DNA of 64,000 nucleotides from Bacteroidota bacterium (GTDB lineage Bacteria; Bacteroidota; Bacteroidia; Chitinophagales; Chitinophagaceae). The position numbers and the translations under genes are program-made. The stretch spans positions 62,001 through 126,000 of the forward strand of contig JAFAFR010000050.1 of assembly GCA_023423405.1 (NCBI GenBank), read 5' to 3'. The notes beneath the pieces were generated by a model. That model did not search any database. It was not told the origin of the DNA and saw nothing but the letters and a program-made list of their open reading frames with translations. Shown piece by piece: positions 25,631-34,976 of this stretch (position 1 is the first letter of the stretch; each line of letters starts with the position of its first letter).

Positions 25631-26801
25631 AAATCGGCTTTGCGTTCCCGTTATAAAAGATCAGGTAAAGCAATCCTACTGCGCTGATGGCAGCAGCTCC
25701 AAAAAAAATGCCGGGAACCCGCTGCAGGTGATCTGCAAAGATCCACCCGGATATGGCCGCACCTAAGCCAATGCCCGCTTCCAGTGATATGTACATGGTG
25801 GCCATGGCCCGGCCGCGTTGTTCGGGATGACTGAGGTCGGCGGTCCAGGCGGAGGAAGCAGGAGAAAAAAGTCCTGTTGCAATGCCATATACTAGCGCGC
25901 CGCACATCAGCAGGAAACCGGTTTTGGCAAGCGCCACCAGCACCATGGAAGCGACCAGGAACACAAAGGATACCTGCAATACCAGCACCCGGCCTTTTCT
26001 GTCCGACACTTTTCCGGCAACGAAACGCATCAGCAAACTCGCCAGCGTGAAAAAGATAAAGAACAATCCTTTATTGTTTACGCCCAGCGACGCACCCCAG
26101 TCGGGCACCAGCGTGAGCACCACCCCATAAGAAATATACCCCAGGAAAGTGGTGATGGCGGCGGGCAGCACCAGCGGATCGATGATCTCCTTCCAGCCGA
26201 TCTTCAGCAGCCGGAAATGAAAAGACTGTTTCGAGGGATGCGTTTCTTTCAGGTTCAGCAATATGAGGATCGACAGCAGTGCAAAAGCAGAAGAAGCATA
26301 AAACAATACCTGTATGGAATAATGCCCGGTGATATAACTTCCAAGAGCCGGCCCAATGGCCATACCAGTGCTGAAGCAGATGCCGTGAATGCCCATGGCT
26401 TCGCCCCAGCGGTGCGACGGAATGATATCGGCAATATAAGCGGCCGTGGCCGTGGGTTTGAAGCCGGTACTGAATCCATGAAAGAGCCGCAGCAATAAGA
26501 ATCCAAGCACCGTATGCAGCAGCGGGTAGAGAAATCCGCAAACGAAACAAACGATCGAGCCGATGGCCATTACGGGCACCCTTCCAATGGTATCGGTCAG
26601 CTTTCCGCTGAAAGGCCGCGAAATGCCGGCGGTGAGCGTGAACAAAGCAATGATCAATCCCTTGTAGGAAGCGCCGCCCATACTGCTGAGGTAGGCGGGC
26701 AGCTCAGGGATCAGCATGTTGAAGCTCGATGAAAACAGAAAGGAGCTTGCGCACAGCAATACAAATTTGAGCGAATACAATTTTTCAGGTGGAACTGTCA
26801 T
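25623..26801 (-). CDS. MFS transporter
   Basis: Twelve-helix transporter of 392 residues, likely a drug or small-molecule exporter. The motif-A-like loop GKLTDTIGRVPVMAIGS lies between helices 2 and 3, and a second copy GKVSDRKGRVLVLQ occurs in the second half. RLFHGFSTGFKPTATAAYIADIIP in helix 4-5 resembles motif B. An in-frame start at 26858 would add 19 residues, but MTVPPEKLYSLKFVLLCASS is a more typical start. Its 3' end overlaps the GH43 gene by eight bases, tail to tail. A candidate promoter lies just upstream at 26817-26845. Substrate is unknown. Confidence 0.88.
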   Translation of the reverse strand: MTVPPEKLYSLKFVLLCASSFLFSSSFNMLIPELPAYLSSMGGASYKGLIIALFTLTAGISRPFSGKLTDTIGRVPVMAIGSIVCFVCGFLYPLLHTVLGFLLLRLFHGFSTGFKPTATAAYIADIIPSHRWGEAMGIHGICFSTGMAIGPALGSYITGHYSIQVLFYASSAFALLSILILLNLKETHPSKQSFHFRLLKIGWKEIIDPLVLPAAITTFLGYISYGVVLTLVPDWGASLGVNNKGLFFIFFTLASLLMRFVAGKVSDRKGRVLVLQVSFVFLVASMVLVALAKTGFLLMCGALVYGIATGLFSPASSAWTADLSHPEQRGRAMATMYISLEAGIGLGAAISGWIFADHLQRVPGIFFGAAAISAVGLLYLIFYNGNAKPIST

Positions 26802-26816
26802 AAGCTGGAACAAATA

Positions 26817-26845
26817 CAAAATTAGATCAATTCCGAGGAATGCAA
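26817..26845 (-). promoter_or_regulatory. candidate promoter of the MFS gene
   Basis: On the minus strand, TTG (26845-26843) and TAATTTTG (26824-26817) resemble the Bacteroidetes -33 and -7 elements, with 18 bases between, one less than usual. The start codon at 26801 is close, giving a leader of about ten bases. Confidence 0.4.
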
Positions 26846-26896
26846 CCCCGATGGACAACCGTATGTCCAGTGCGGCAAATGATTTAACTTTCCCCG

Positions 26897-29563
26897 ATGG
26901 GAAAGTTTTTTCTTATTATCCTCTTGGCATGCTCCTGGCTGGAAGGGCCGGCGCAGCCGAAGCCATCCATTTATGCATTGCGTTGCGAATACCTGGAAAA
27001 GCCCATCGGGATCGATGCGGCGCACCCACGCTTTACCTGGAAAATGAACGATGCACGGCAGGGTGCCCGGCAGTCGGCCTTTGCGCTGGAACTGGCCACC
27101 GACAGCAGTTTTGCTGCCACTTCCGTCGTTTGGCGTTCGGGAAAGATTTCCCGGTCCTCCAACCTGTACGCCTACAGCGGCCCGGAGCTGCGGCCCTTCA
27201 CGCGTTATTTCTGGAGACTGCAGGTATGGAGCGGGCAGGGGCAGGCGCTGGCGCCCGCCCTTTCCTGGTTCGAAACAGGGCTGCGGTCTTCTTCCAACTG
27301 GAAGGGCGCATGGATCAGCGATGGAAAAAGCATCGATGAAAAAGTGGCGCCCCTGTTCCGGAAAACTTTCCGGACTGGTAAACAAATACGATCGGCCCGC
27401 GCCTATATCGCAGCAGCGGGATTGTATGAGCTGCGCATCAATGGAGAAAAAATCGGCGACCACCTGCTGGATCCCATGTACACAAGGTTCGATCGCCGGA
27501 CGCTGTACCTGTCTTATGACGTAACTGCGCATATCCATGACGGTGACAATGCCGTAGGTGTGCTCCTGGGCAATGGCTGGTACAACCACCAGTCCACCGC
27601 CGTTTGGTATTTTCACCAGGCGCCCTGGCGCGCCCGTCCCGCTTTTTGCCTTGACCTGCGGCTGGAATACGCCGATGGCAGCGTAGAATATGTATCCAGT
27701 GGAAAGGACTGGAAAACCGCTTTGTCCGACATCGTGTTCAACAGCATTTACACAGCCGAACACATCGATGCGCGGCGTCGCATACCGGGCTGGGACCGGC
27801 CCGGTTTCGCCGACAGCAACTGGCAGCAGGTGACCCTGCGTTCTGCCCCTTCAACCCAGATCGTATCGCAGTCCATGGCGCCTATACGTGCCTGTGATAC
27901 GCTGCGCACCGCTTCCTTCCGGCAATGGGGCGATACGCTTTTCCTCTACGACATGGGAAAAAATATGGCGGGCATCTGCCAGTTGATCGTGGAAGGAAAA
28001 GCGGGAACGGTATTGCGGCTCAAACACGCCGAACGCCTCGACAGCAATGGCCGGGCCGATCAATCGAATATCGAGGTGCACTACCGGCCCACCGACAATA
28101 CAGATCCTTTCCAGACAGATATTTTTGTGCTGAGCGGCAAAGGCAGGGATACCTTCACACCGCGGTTTAATTACAAAGGTTTCCAGTTCGTGGAGGTTAG
28201 CAGCAGTGAACCCGTACAACTGAACCGCGACAACCTGCAGGCCTTTTTCCTGCACAGCGACGTGCAGCCGCTGGGCTCTTTTTCCTGTTCCAATCAACTG
28301 GTGAACGGTATCTGGAAAGCCACCAACCAGTCCTACCTGTCGAACCTCTTCGGCTATCCAACCGATTGTCCGCAACGTGAAAAAAACGGCTGGACCGGCG
28401 ACGCCCATATTGCGGTGGAAACCGGTCTTTTCAATTTTGACGGTATTACCGTCTATGAAAAATGGCTGGCCGATCACCGCGACGAACAGCAACCCAATGG
28501 CGTGCTGCCTTCCATCATTCCCACCGGGGGCTGGGGTTATGAATGGGGCAACGGGCCTGATTGGACAAGCACCATCGCCATCATACCCTGGACCATCTAT
28601 CGTTTTTACGGTGATGACCGTTTGCTGCGCGATTCCTATTCCGCCATCAAAAGATATGTGGACCGTATTACGGCAATCAGTCCCACCGGGCTCACCACCT
28701 GGGGCCTGGGCGACTGGATCCCTGTGCATTCCGTTTCACCGGTGGAACTGACCAGCACGGCCTATTATTATACAGACGTTACCATCCTGGCAAAAGCCGC
28801 GAGGCTCTTTGGCGATAAGGAAGATGCGGTTGCCTACGAACGGCTGGCGGAAAAGATCAAAGCAGCTTACAACGCAAAATACTTTCATGCCGGAACGGCC
28901 AGCTATGGCTCCGGTTTTCAAACGGAGCTGAGCGTTTCGCTGGTAGCGGGACTGGTGCCGGACAACTACCGGTCAGCCGTAGCCGCTACACTGGCATCGG
29001 CTGTTAAGGCAAACGGTATAAAGCTGGATGTTGGCCTGCTGGGCACCAAAGCCATCCTGAACGCGTTGAGCGAAAACGGCTATGCCGGCCTGGCCTGGCA
29101 ACTGGCTTCGAGCGAAAACTTTCCCGGCTGGGGTTACTGGATCAAAAACGGCGCCACCACTTTGTACGAGAATTGGCCCATCACTGCCATATCGGATATT
29201 TCACTGAACCACATTATGTTCGGCGAAATCGGCGCCTGGTTGTACAAAGGGCTCGCCGGCATCCGGCCGCTGGAAGAGACACCGGGCTTTGCGAAATTCC
29301 AGTTGCAGCCTCATTTTGTAAAGGGGCTGGACAGCCTGCAGGTGAGTTTCGACAGCCCGCGCGGTACAATTGTTTCGGCCTGGAAAAAAGAAAAGGGCTG
29401 GCTGCAATACAGCATTACCATCCCTGCCAATGCAACGGCAGAACTGCTGTTTGATTTCCCGGTGGAAGGAAAAAAGAAACACGCGCTTGCGGCGGGCATC
29501 TACCGGTTCCGGATACCCGAAAATAGCATGACATATGACCGGGATTTTCCTGCCAACAACTAG
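26897..29563 (+). CDS. glycoside hydrolase family 78 alpha-L-rhamnosidase
   Basis: Secreted enzyme of 888 residues that removes terminal alpha-L-rhamnose from pectic side chains or glycosides. A signal (MGKFFLIILLACSWLEGPAQ) precedes a fibronectin-like domain (ARQSAFALELATD, SSNLYAYSGPELRPFTRYFW). The rhamnosidase N domain starts near 135 (WISDGKSIDEKVAPLFRKTF, LYELRINGEKIGDHLLDPMY). The (alpha/alpha)6 barrel holds YPTDCPQREKNGWTGDAH, where D490, E495, W499 and D502 are the expected active-site residues, and GATTLYENW contains the second Glu. Its stop codon is embedded in the CTAG shared with the convergent receptor gene. It is divergent from the MFS gene. Confidence 0.94.
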   Translation: MGKFFLIILLACSWLEGPAQPKPSIYALRCEYLEKPIGIDAAHPRFTWKMNDARQGARQSAFALELATDSSFAATSVVWRSGKISRSSNLYAYSGPELRPFTRYFWRLQVWSGQGQALAPALSWFETGLRSSSNWKGAWISDGKSIDEKVAPLFRKTFRTGKQIRSARAYIAAAGLYELRINGEKIGDHLLDPMYTRFDRRTLYLSYDVTAHIHDGDNAVGVLLGNGWYNHQSTAVWYFHQAPWRARPAFCLDLRLEYADGSVEYVSSGKDWKTALSDIVFNSIYTAEHIDARRRIPGWDRPGFADSNWQQVTLRSAPSTQIVSQSMAPIRACDTLRTASFRQWGDTLFLYDMGKNMAGICQLIVEGKAGTVLRLKHAERLDSNGRADQSNIEVHYRPTDNTDPFQTDIFVLSGKGRDTFTPRFNYKGFQFVEVSSSEPVQLNRDNLQAFFLHSDVQPLGSFSCSNQLVNGIWKATNQSYLSNLFGYPTDCPQREKNGWTGDAHIAVETGLFNFDGITVYEKWLADHRDEQQPNGVLPSIIPTGGWGYEWGNGPDWTSTIAIIPWTIYRFYGDDRLLRDSYSAIKRYVDRITAISPTGLTTWGLGDWIPVHSVSPVELTSTAYYYTDVTILAKAARLFGDKEDAVAYERLAEKIKAAYNAKYFHAGTASYGSGFQTELSVSLVAGLVPDNYRSAVAATLASAVKANGIKLDVGLLGTKAILNALSENGYAGLAWQLASSENFPGWGYWIKNGATTLYENWPITAISDISLNHIMFGEIGAWLYKGLAGIRPLEETPGFAKFQLQPHFVKGLDSLQVSFDSPRGTIVSAWKKEKGWLQYSITIPANATAELLFDFPVEGKKKHALAAGIYRFRIPENSMTYDRDFPANN

Positions 29564-31968
29564 TTGGCGCCCACCCGTTCTGCCTCGTCGCCAGCGCTTC
29601 CCGATGATTTCCGCTGGGCTATTTTTTGCCCCTTTGCAAAACGGTAGGTGAAAGAAAGGGTCAGCGCCCGGCTGTCGTATTTCAGTTTGAAATATTCGTG
29701 CGCATGCTGGAAATAGGTGTTACCCGCCATTGCCTGCGTGTAAAAAACATCGCGGTACACCAGTTTCAGCGAAGATTTTCCTTTGAACAACTGCCGGCCC
29801 ACGCCCACCGAAAGCTGTCCGGTAGGATCAAGCACTTCCGTGATGTCGTTCTGGTGGCGCGTGGTATAATTACCGGCAATTTCGCCCGACCAGTTTTTGC
29901 CGAAACGGAACTGGTTGTTCAGGTGAATCGTCAGTTGATTGATCTCTGCCGTAATCGGCTGCCATACAAATCCTTCAAAGCGTTTGTGGTTGAAGGTTGC
30001 ATCCAGCACCATGTCCCAGCCCTTAACGGGATGCAGTTGCAGCATCACAGACAGGCTGAGGTCCTGCATCTTCCCGAGATTGCCATCGGTGTATATGATG
30101 GTGCCGGCGCTGTCGGAATAAAACACCTGCATAAAATAGTCCTTGATATAATGATAACCGATGGTGGTAGTAAGCAGGTCTTTATACTGATGAGATGCTT
30201 CCAGGTTCCAGGTGTACTGTGGCCGTATGAAAGGATTACCCGCCTGGTAGGTGTATTTGTTCAGGATGATGGTGAAGGGATTCAGCTTTTGAAAAGGCGG
30301 CCGGTCGATGCGCCTGCCGGCCATCAGCGTAAAACCATTGGAAGAATCGAGTTGGTAACTCACGCTCACGGAAGGGAAAAAGCTGCTGTAATCCCTTGAG
30401 AAGGCAGAGTCTTTTCGCGCTGCATTGCCCAGTTGGTGGGCATCGTAGGCTGTGTGTTCAAAACGGAGCCCAGCTTCGGCCTTCCATTGGTTGCGCTGGT
30501 AATTGCTGTTCAGGTAGGCTGCATAAATATTTTCCGTATACAAAAAACGATTGCTGCGGTTGAGGTCTTCGGTCCACTCCGGATCGTTCCATACCTGGTA
30601 AGCAGCGGTATTATCGGTTTTGGTATGAGATGCTTTAACACCGGTGGCCCAGTTAAACTGTTCATTCACGCGGCTGCTGTAATCGGCTTTGGCTGCCAGG
30701 ATCCGGATGCTGGAAGGAAGCTCACCCCTGAACTTTTCCGTGTAACCACCCGGTTCCATCAACTGGTTGCTGAATTCCTGGTGACTGTGCATGTCGTAGT
30801 TGAGCCAGTCCATGTCCACGGCCAGCTCCTGCTTGTCGGGAAAACGATGACGAAGGTTCAGGTTGAAAGTAGAGTTTTGCCAGTTGGTGGTGTTCAGGCT
30901 GTTGGTAAAAATGGAGGAATCTACGTTGTGGTTTTCATCCATCCACTCGGCGGGACCATTACCATTCCGGCGCCTGTATAATTTGGTTCCGCCTGCCGTG
31001 AAACCTATACTGGTGGCCTGGCTGGGATAGTAGTCCATACCCGCCCGAAGGCTCTGCATACTGCCATAGGCACGCACAAAAGTGGGCTGCTCCAGGTAGC
31101 TGGCCGGCTTGCCATCCACGGGGTAATAATCGCGGAAGGCATAGAGGTCGGTGAAATTATCGCCGCCATTAAAACTGAAGTTGGCAAAAAGATTGACGGC
31201 GCCGGTGCGGTGGTTGAGTCCAAAGCTGTTATTGGTACGCGCATAACGACCCTGTGTACCCGAAAGACTCACCGTTGCGTTGGTTCCTTTCTGCTTCAGT
31301 TTTTTAGTGCGGATATTGATAATGCCTGCATTTCCCGATGCATCGAAGGAAGCCGGCGGGTGGTCCATCAGTTCAATGGATTCCACCTGGTTGCTGTTCA
31401 TGGTACCCAGCAGGGTGGCGAGTTCGGCGCCGCTTACATAAGTGGGCTTGCCATCGATCATCACCAGCACTTCCGGTCTTCCCCTTAAACTGATGTTCCC
31501 ATCCCGGTCGACTGTAACACCCGGCGAGCGCTCCAGCAATTCCAGTACGGTGCTGCCGGCCTGGTTGAAACTTCCTTCCACCTGCACAATGGTCTTGCCG
31601 TTTTCCTGCCGGACGAGTGGGCGTTTACCCGTTACCGTTACAGCCGATAAATTGCCGGCCAGGGGCTCCAGCACAACAGCGATATCCTTCCTGCTTTTTC
31701 CGGTATGAAGGGCCTGAAAAGCAGGCTGGTAGTTAACCCGGCTTCCTTTTAGCAAATAGGCGCCGGGCTTAAGATCTGCCAGCACCACCCTGCCCAGGCT
31801 ATCGGAAACAAAGGAGCGCACCAGGCTGGAATCGGTCTGCAATATTTCCGCCGTACAGAAAGGCAGGGCTTCTCCCGCCGGGTTCGTAAAGCGGAGGATG
31901 ATCTTTTCCTGTGCGATCACCGGCAGGAAGGAAAGGCAGCAAAGCAGCAGCAGGACTGGTTTTCTCAT
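29560..31968 (-). CDS. TonB-dependent receptor, PF14905-type outer-membrane barrel
   Basis: Complete receptor of 802 residues. The signal MRKPVLLLLCCLSFLPVIAQ is followed by a carboxypeptidase-regulatory-like domain (AGEALPFCTAEIL, SDSLGRVVLADLKPGAYLL). The plug includes LSAVTVTGKRPLVRQENGKT, VLELLERSPGVTVDRDGNISL, VLVMIDGKPTYVSG and VESIELMDHPPASFDASGNAG. The barrel ends LTLSFTYRFAKGQK followed by a charged tail. This group lacks a partner SusD and often imports peptides or unknown ligands. It is downstream of an S10 peptidase gene on the same strand, 78 bases away with a hairpin between. The ligand is unknown. Confidence 0.9.
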   Translation of the reverse strand: MRKPVLLLLCCLSFLPVIAQEKIILRFTNPAGEALPFCTAEILQTDSSLVRSFVSDSLGRVVLADLKPGAYLLKGSRVNYQPAFQALHTGKSRKDIAVVLEPLAGNLSAVTVTGKRPLVRQENGKTIVQVEGSFNQAGSTVLELLERSPGVTVDRDGNISLRGRPEVLVMIDGKPTYVSGAELATLLGTMNSNQVESIELMDHPPASFDASGNAGIINIRTKKLKQKGTNATVSLSGTQGRYARTNNSFGLNHRTGAVNLFANFSFNGGDNFTDLYAFRDYYPVDGKPASYLEQPTFVRAYGSMQSLRAGMDYYPSQATSIGFTAGGTKLYRRRNGNGPAEWMDENHNVDSSIFTNSLNTTNWQNSTFNLNLRHRFPDKQELAVDMDWLNYDMHSHQEFSNQLMEPGGYTEKFRGELPSSIRILAAKADYSSRVNEQFNWATGVKASHTKTDNTAAYQVWNDPEWTEDLNRSNRFLYTENIYAAYLNSNYQRNQWKAEAGLRFEHTAYDAHQLGNAARKDSAFSRDYSSFFPSVSVSYQLDSSNGFTLMAGRRIDRPPFQKLNPFTIILNKYTYQAGNPFIRPQYTWNLEASHQYKDLLTTTIGYHYIKDYFMQVFYSDSAGTIIYTDGNLGKMQDLSLSVMLQLHPVKGWDMVLDATFNHKRFEGFVWQPITAEINQLTIHLNNQFRFGKNWSGEIAGNYTTRHQNDITEVLDPTGQLSVGVGRQLFKGKSSLKLVYRDVFYTQAMAGNTYFQHAHEYFKLKYDSRALTLSFTYRFAKGQKIAQRKSSGSAGDEAERVGAN

Positions 31969-31971
31969 GAT

Positions 31972-32001
31972 AAAGGGGCAAGATATAGTTCCTGCCCCTT
32001 T
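31972..32001 (-). terminator. hairpin between S10 peptidase and TonB receptor
   Basis: AAAGGGGCA at 31972-31980 pairs perfectly with TGCCCCTTT at 31993-32001, a nine-base stem with a 12-base loop. On the minus strand it ends in TTTATC directly before the receptor ATG at 31968. It could attenuate read-through from the peptidase gene or hide the receptor's translation start. Confidence 0.5.
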
Positions 32002-32046
32002 GCACCGTTTGAATTGGGTTCAACGGTTGAAATCATTTTTGAACAA

Positions 32047-33585
32047 TCAGTACCTGGCGGCTTCGCCCGGTTTGGGCAGGGCCGACAGGATGAACTGCCG
32101 GATATGGTCGTTGCTGGTGACCAGGTCGTCCTTGCGCAGGTACATCATGTGCCCGCTGCGGTAACCTTCCCAACGCATCCTTTTCTTAAGGCGGCCCGAA
32201 GGATCCATCTGGTACATATTGTATTTGGCATTGAAATAATCGCAGGCGCCATCGTAATATCCCGATTGCACCATCAGGTGCAGGTAAGGGTTCATGGCCA
32301 TTGCCTGGCGCAGGTTTTCGGCGGTGTGGTCGCCCGAACGATCCCAGGGATGCACGGGCCCGAACATATAATATTTGAGATCCGTTTTCCATTTCAACTC
32401 TTCGCGCAGGTACATGTTGATGGGCGGTGTGAAGGAATGCAGCCAGGAACTGAGCTCTGCATTGTAATCGGGACCCTCACCGGCATCGGCTTTATCGATA
32501 CCAAGATAACGCGAATCAAGGCGACCCACCGTATAGCCCTGGTCACGCATCAGTTCTTTCCAGAAAAGATTGGGCGAAACATCGAGGTTGTTCTGCAGGA
32601 TCACCCTTTCGCTGATGCCACTGTAGCGGGCCATTTTTGCGGCAATCGTTTTTTTCTCGGCATCCCCCAGCAGGCTTCCTTTGTTGATGGCGGGAATCAG
32701 TTCATTCATGGTGAATGCTTCCACTTCCGGCAGCATGGCCGTGAGGTCTTTTTGCTGGAGATCGGCTGGTTGTTTTTTATGGTACCAGGCAGTGGCGGCA
32801 AAATAGGGAAGGCGCAAAGCCGCATCAGTAGCGGAACCGCGTTCAATGCCGAGCTCGGTGGGCGATACCAGGATCACGCCATTGAGGTACATCCATTGCG
32901 ATTGCTGCAATTCGAGGGCAAGTCCCGATACCCGGGTGGTGCCATAACTTTCACCGATCAGAAATTTCGGGGAGGCCCAGCGATTCACTCTTGATACAAA
33001 ACTGTTGATCCATTCTGCCAGGTATTTGATGTCGGCTGTTACACCAAAAAACTTGCTGCGCGGTGTTTCCTTGTTCACAATCCGGCTGAAGCCCGTGTTC
33101 ACCGGATCCACATATACGATATCGGCCACATCCAGAATGGAATAGGGATTGTCTTTGTAACCATAGGGTTGAACCGGGTAGCCTTCATCATCGATTTTCA
33201 GCAGCTTGGGGCCGGTATAGGCCAGGTGCATCCATACCGAAGCGGTGCCTGGGCCACCGTTAAAAGAAATCACCAGCGGCCTGGCTTCGCGGTCTTTCAC
33301 ATCGGTCCTTTCATAATAGGTATAAAAAAGGCCGGCAAGCGTCTTGCCGTCTTCGTCCCAAACAGGAAGCGTGCCGGCAGTTGCTTTGTAAGCTATTTTC
33401 TGTCCTTTGATCACCACCTCGTGGTTGCTTGCAATAAAAGTGTCGGGGTTAAAAGGAATATCACTGGAACCGGTCTTCTCCACTTTAGGAGCAACAGGTG
33501 GCGGCGTGGTGCTGGTTTTCGGCTGCGCCTGCAGGAAGCCGGCCTGTAAAGCCAGCAGTACCACCAGGCCTTGTTTTATTTTCAT
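32047..33585 (-). CDS. S10 family serine carboxypeptidase-like protein
   Basis: Secreted peptidase of 512 residues with the alpha/beta-hydrolase fold. A signal (MKIKQGLVVLLALQAGFLQA) is followed by a Pro/Thr-rich segment. LVISFNGGPGTASVWMHLAY supplies the oxyanion region, LIGESYGTTRVSGLALEL the nucleophile Ser213, QSGYYDGACDY the Asp, and YRSGHMMYL the His (about 479). The catalytic triad is therefore complete. The family removes C-terminal residues from peptides at acidic pH. An upstream start at 33657 would place residues before the signal, so 33585 is used. It is divergent from the DUF3472 gene. Confidence 0.91.
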   Translation of the reverse strand: MKIKQGLVVLLALQAGFLQAQPKTSTTPPPVAPKVEKTGSSDIPFNPDTFIASNHEVVIKGQKIAYKATAGTLPVWDEDGKTLAGLFYTYYERTDVKDREARPLVISFNGGPGTASVWMHLAYTGPKLLKIDDEGYPVQPYGYKDNPYSILDVADIVYVDPVNTGFSRIVNKETPRSKFFGVTADIKYLAEWINSFVSRVNRWASPKFLIGESYGTTRVSGLALELQQSQWMYLNGVILVSPTELGIERGSATDAALRLPYFAATAWYHKKQPADLQQKDLTAMLPEVEAFTMNELIPAINKGSLLGDAEKKTIAAKMARYSGISERVILQNNLDVSPNLFWKELMRDQGYTVGRLDSRYLGIDKADAGEGPDYNAELSSWLHSFTPPINMYLREELKWKTDLKYYMFGPVHPWDRSGDHTAENLRQAMAMNPYLHLMVQSGYYDGACDYFNAKYNMYQMDPSGRLKKRMRWEGYRSGHMMYLRKDDLVTSNDHIRQFILSALPKPGEAARY

Positions 33586-33695
33586 GTTGTTCAAATTAGA
33601 TGCGGCCAAACATACAGAATATTGAAGAAATGCCGCAAACGGTTGTGTGGACGGCAACTACCCGTATATCGTATTTTGAGGCATAAACCGGTAGC

Positions 33696-34958
33696 ATGAA
33701 CGCAAAAGGGTTAATATCTGCATGTGCCCTGTATGTACTGTCCGCCACGCCATTTTGCCTGCAGGCGCAAACCGCCGGCATAGAGATCCCGGTCCAGGGA
33801 AATTCCTGGTGGAAGGACGCAAAGGAGACAGCAATGGTCCGTACCTATTTTCGGGTGAGCCGTACCGGTAGTGCGATTATCTACCTGAAACCGGCGCCAG
33901 GAACAGCCGGCCGCTGGCGCATCAGCCTTAACGGGAAAGCCAATACCGTCAAGCTGCAGGCAGTCGATACGGGCTGGATCAAGGCCGGCAAATGGACCAT
34001 ACCCGATACCGGTTACCAGCAGATCAGCCTGCTGGCGCTCGACGGGCAAAAGGGTGGAAAGCAACTTCCGGTAAAGGCTTATCGCGTGGAAGGAGCTGCC
34101 CTGGCTGGTGAGAACAACTATGTAAAAAACAACGAGGGAAATTTTTTCTATTGGGGCAGAAGAGGACCCAGCACGCACCTGAATTATCCCATTCCTGCCG
34201 GCGTACAGGCCGAATGGTTTTACAACGAAGTAACCGTGCCGGTGGGAGAGGATAAGATAGGCTCTTATTTCATGGCCAATGGATTCGGCGAAGGATATTT
34301 TGGCATGCAGGTGAATTCTCCTACCGAGCGGCGGATCCTGTTTTCCGTATGGAGTCCTTTTCATACAGATGACCCCCGCCAGATCCCCGACAGTCAGAAA
34401 ATTATACTCTTTGCGAAAGGTGCGGCTGTGCGTACCGGTGAGTTTGGGAACGAAGGATCGGGCGGACAAAGTTACCTGGTGTTTCCCTGGACAGCCGGCG
34501 CCACCTACCGCTTCCTGCTCCATGCCGTTCCCGATGGCAAAGGCAAAACCGACTACAGCGCTTTCTTTTATGACCCGGCAACCGCTGCCTGGCGACTGAT
34601 CGCTTCTTTCAAACGCCCGGGCATTTCCACCTTTATCACCCGCCCGCATTCCTTCCTCGAAAACTTTGATCCCGAAACCGGCGAACAATCGCGGAAAGTA
34701 TATTTCGGTAACCAGTGGATCTGCGATCCGCAGGGAAACTGGGCCCCGTTGACGCATGCCGGTTTCAGCGCCGATAACACTGCCCGGGTGGGTTACCGGA
34801 AGGACTATGGCGGTGGCGTGGAGGAGGATCGTTTCTTCTTGCGTAACGATGGCTTCTTTGCTGACTTCACACCCATAGGATCGCGCTTTGAACGGAGTGG
34901 TAAAAGCAGCCGTCCGGAGCTGGACCTCAATGCGATCGGGCGGTTGGCAAAACCCTAG
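33696..34958 (+). CDS. DUF3472 domain-containing exported protein
   Basis: Exported protein of 420 residues. The signal is MNAKGLISACALYVLSATPF to LQAQ. Residues 28-145 resemble a DUF5077 galactose-binding-like domain (GNSWWKDAKETAMVRTYFRV, RWRISLNGKANTVKL). Residues 165-390 match DUF3472 (APSTHLNYPIP-like GPSTHLNYPIPAGVQAEWFY, GYFGMQVNSPTERRILFSVW, SGGQSYLVFPW, VYFGNQWICDPQGNWAPL). Such proteins co-occur with glycan-degrading genes and are thought to bind sugars, but no activity is proven. The gene is 18 bases before the GH9 gene and probably shares its transcript. Confidence 0.87.
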   Translation: MNAKGLISACALYVLSATPFCLQAQTAGIEIPVQGNSWWKDAKETAMVRTYFRVSRTGSAIIYLKPAPGTAGRWRISLNGKANTVKLQAVDTGWIKAGKWTIPDTGYQQISLLALDGQKGGKQLPVKAYRVEGAALAGENNYVKNNEGNFFYWGRRGPSTHLNYPIPAGVQAEWFYNEVTVPVGEDKIGSYFMANGFGEGYFGMQVNSPTERRILFSVWSPFHTDDPRQIPDSQKIILFAKGAAVRTGEFGNEGSGGQSYLVFPWTAGATYRFLLHAVPDGKGKTDYSAFFYDPATAAWRLIASFKRPGISTFITRPHSFLENFDPETGEQSRKVYFGNQWICDPQGNWAPLTHAGFSADNTARVGYRKDYGGGVEEDRFFLRNDGFFADFTPIGSRFERSGKSSRPELDLNAIGRLAKP

Positions 34959-34976
34959 AATTCCTTATATTCAGGG

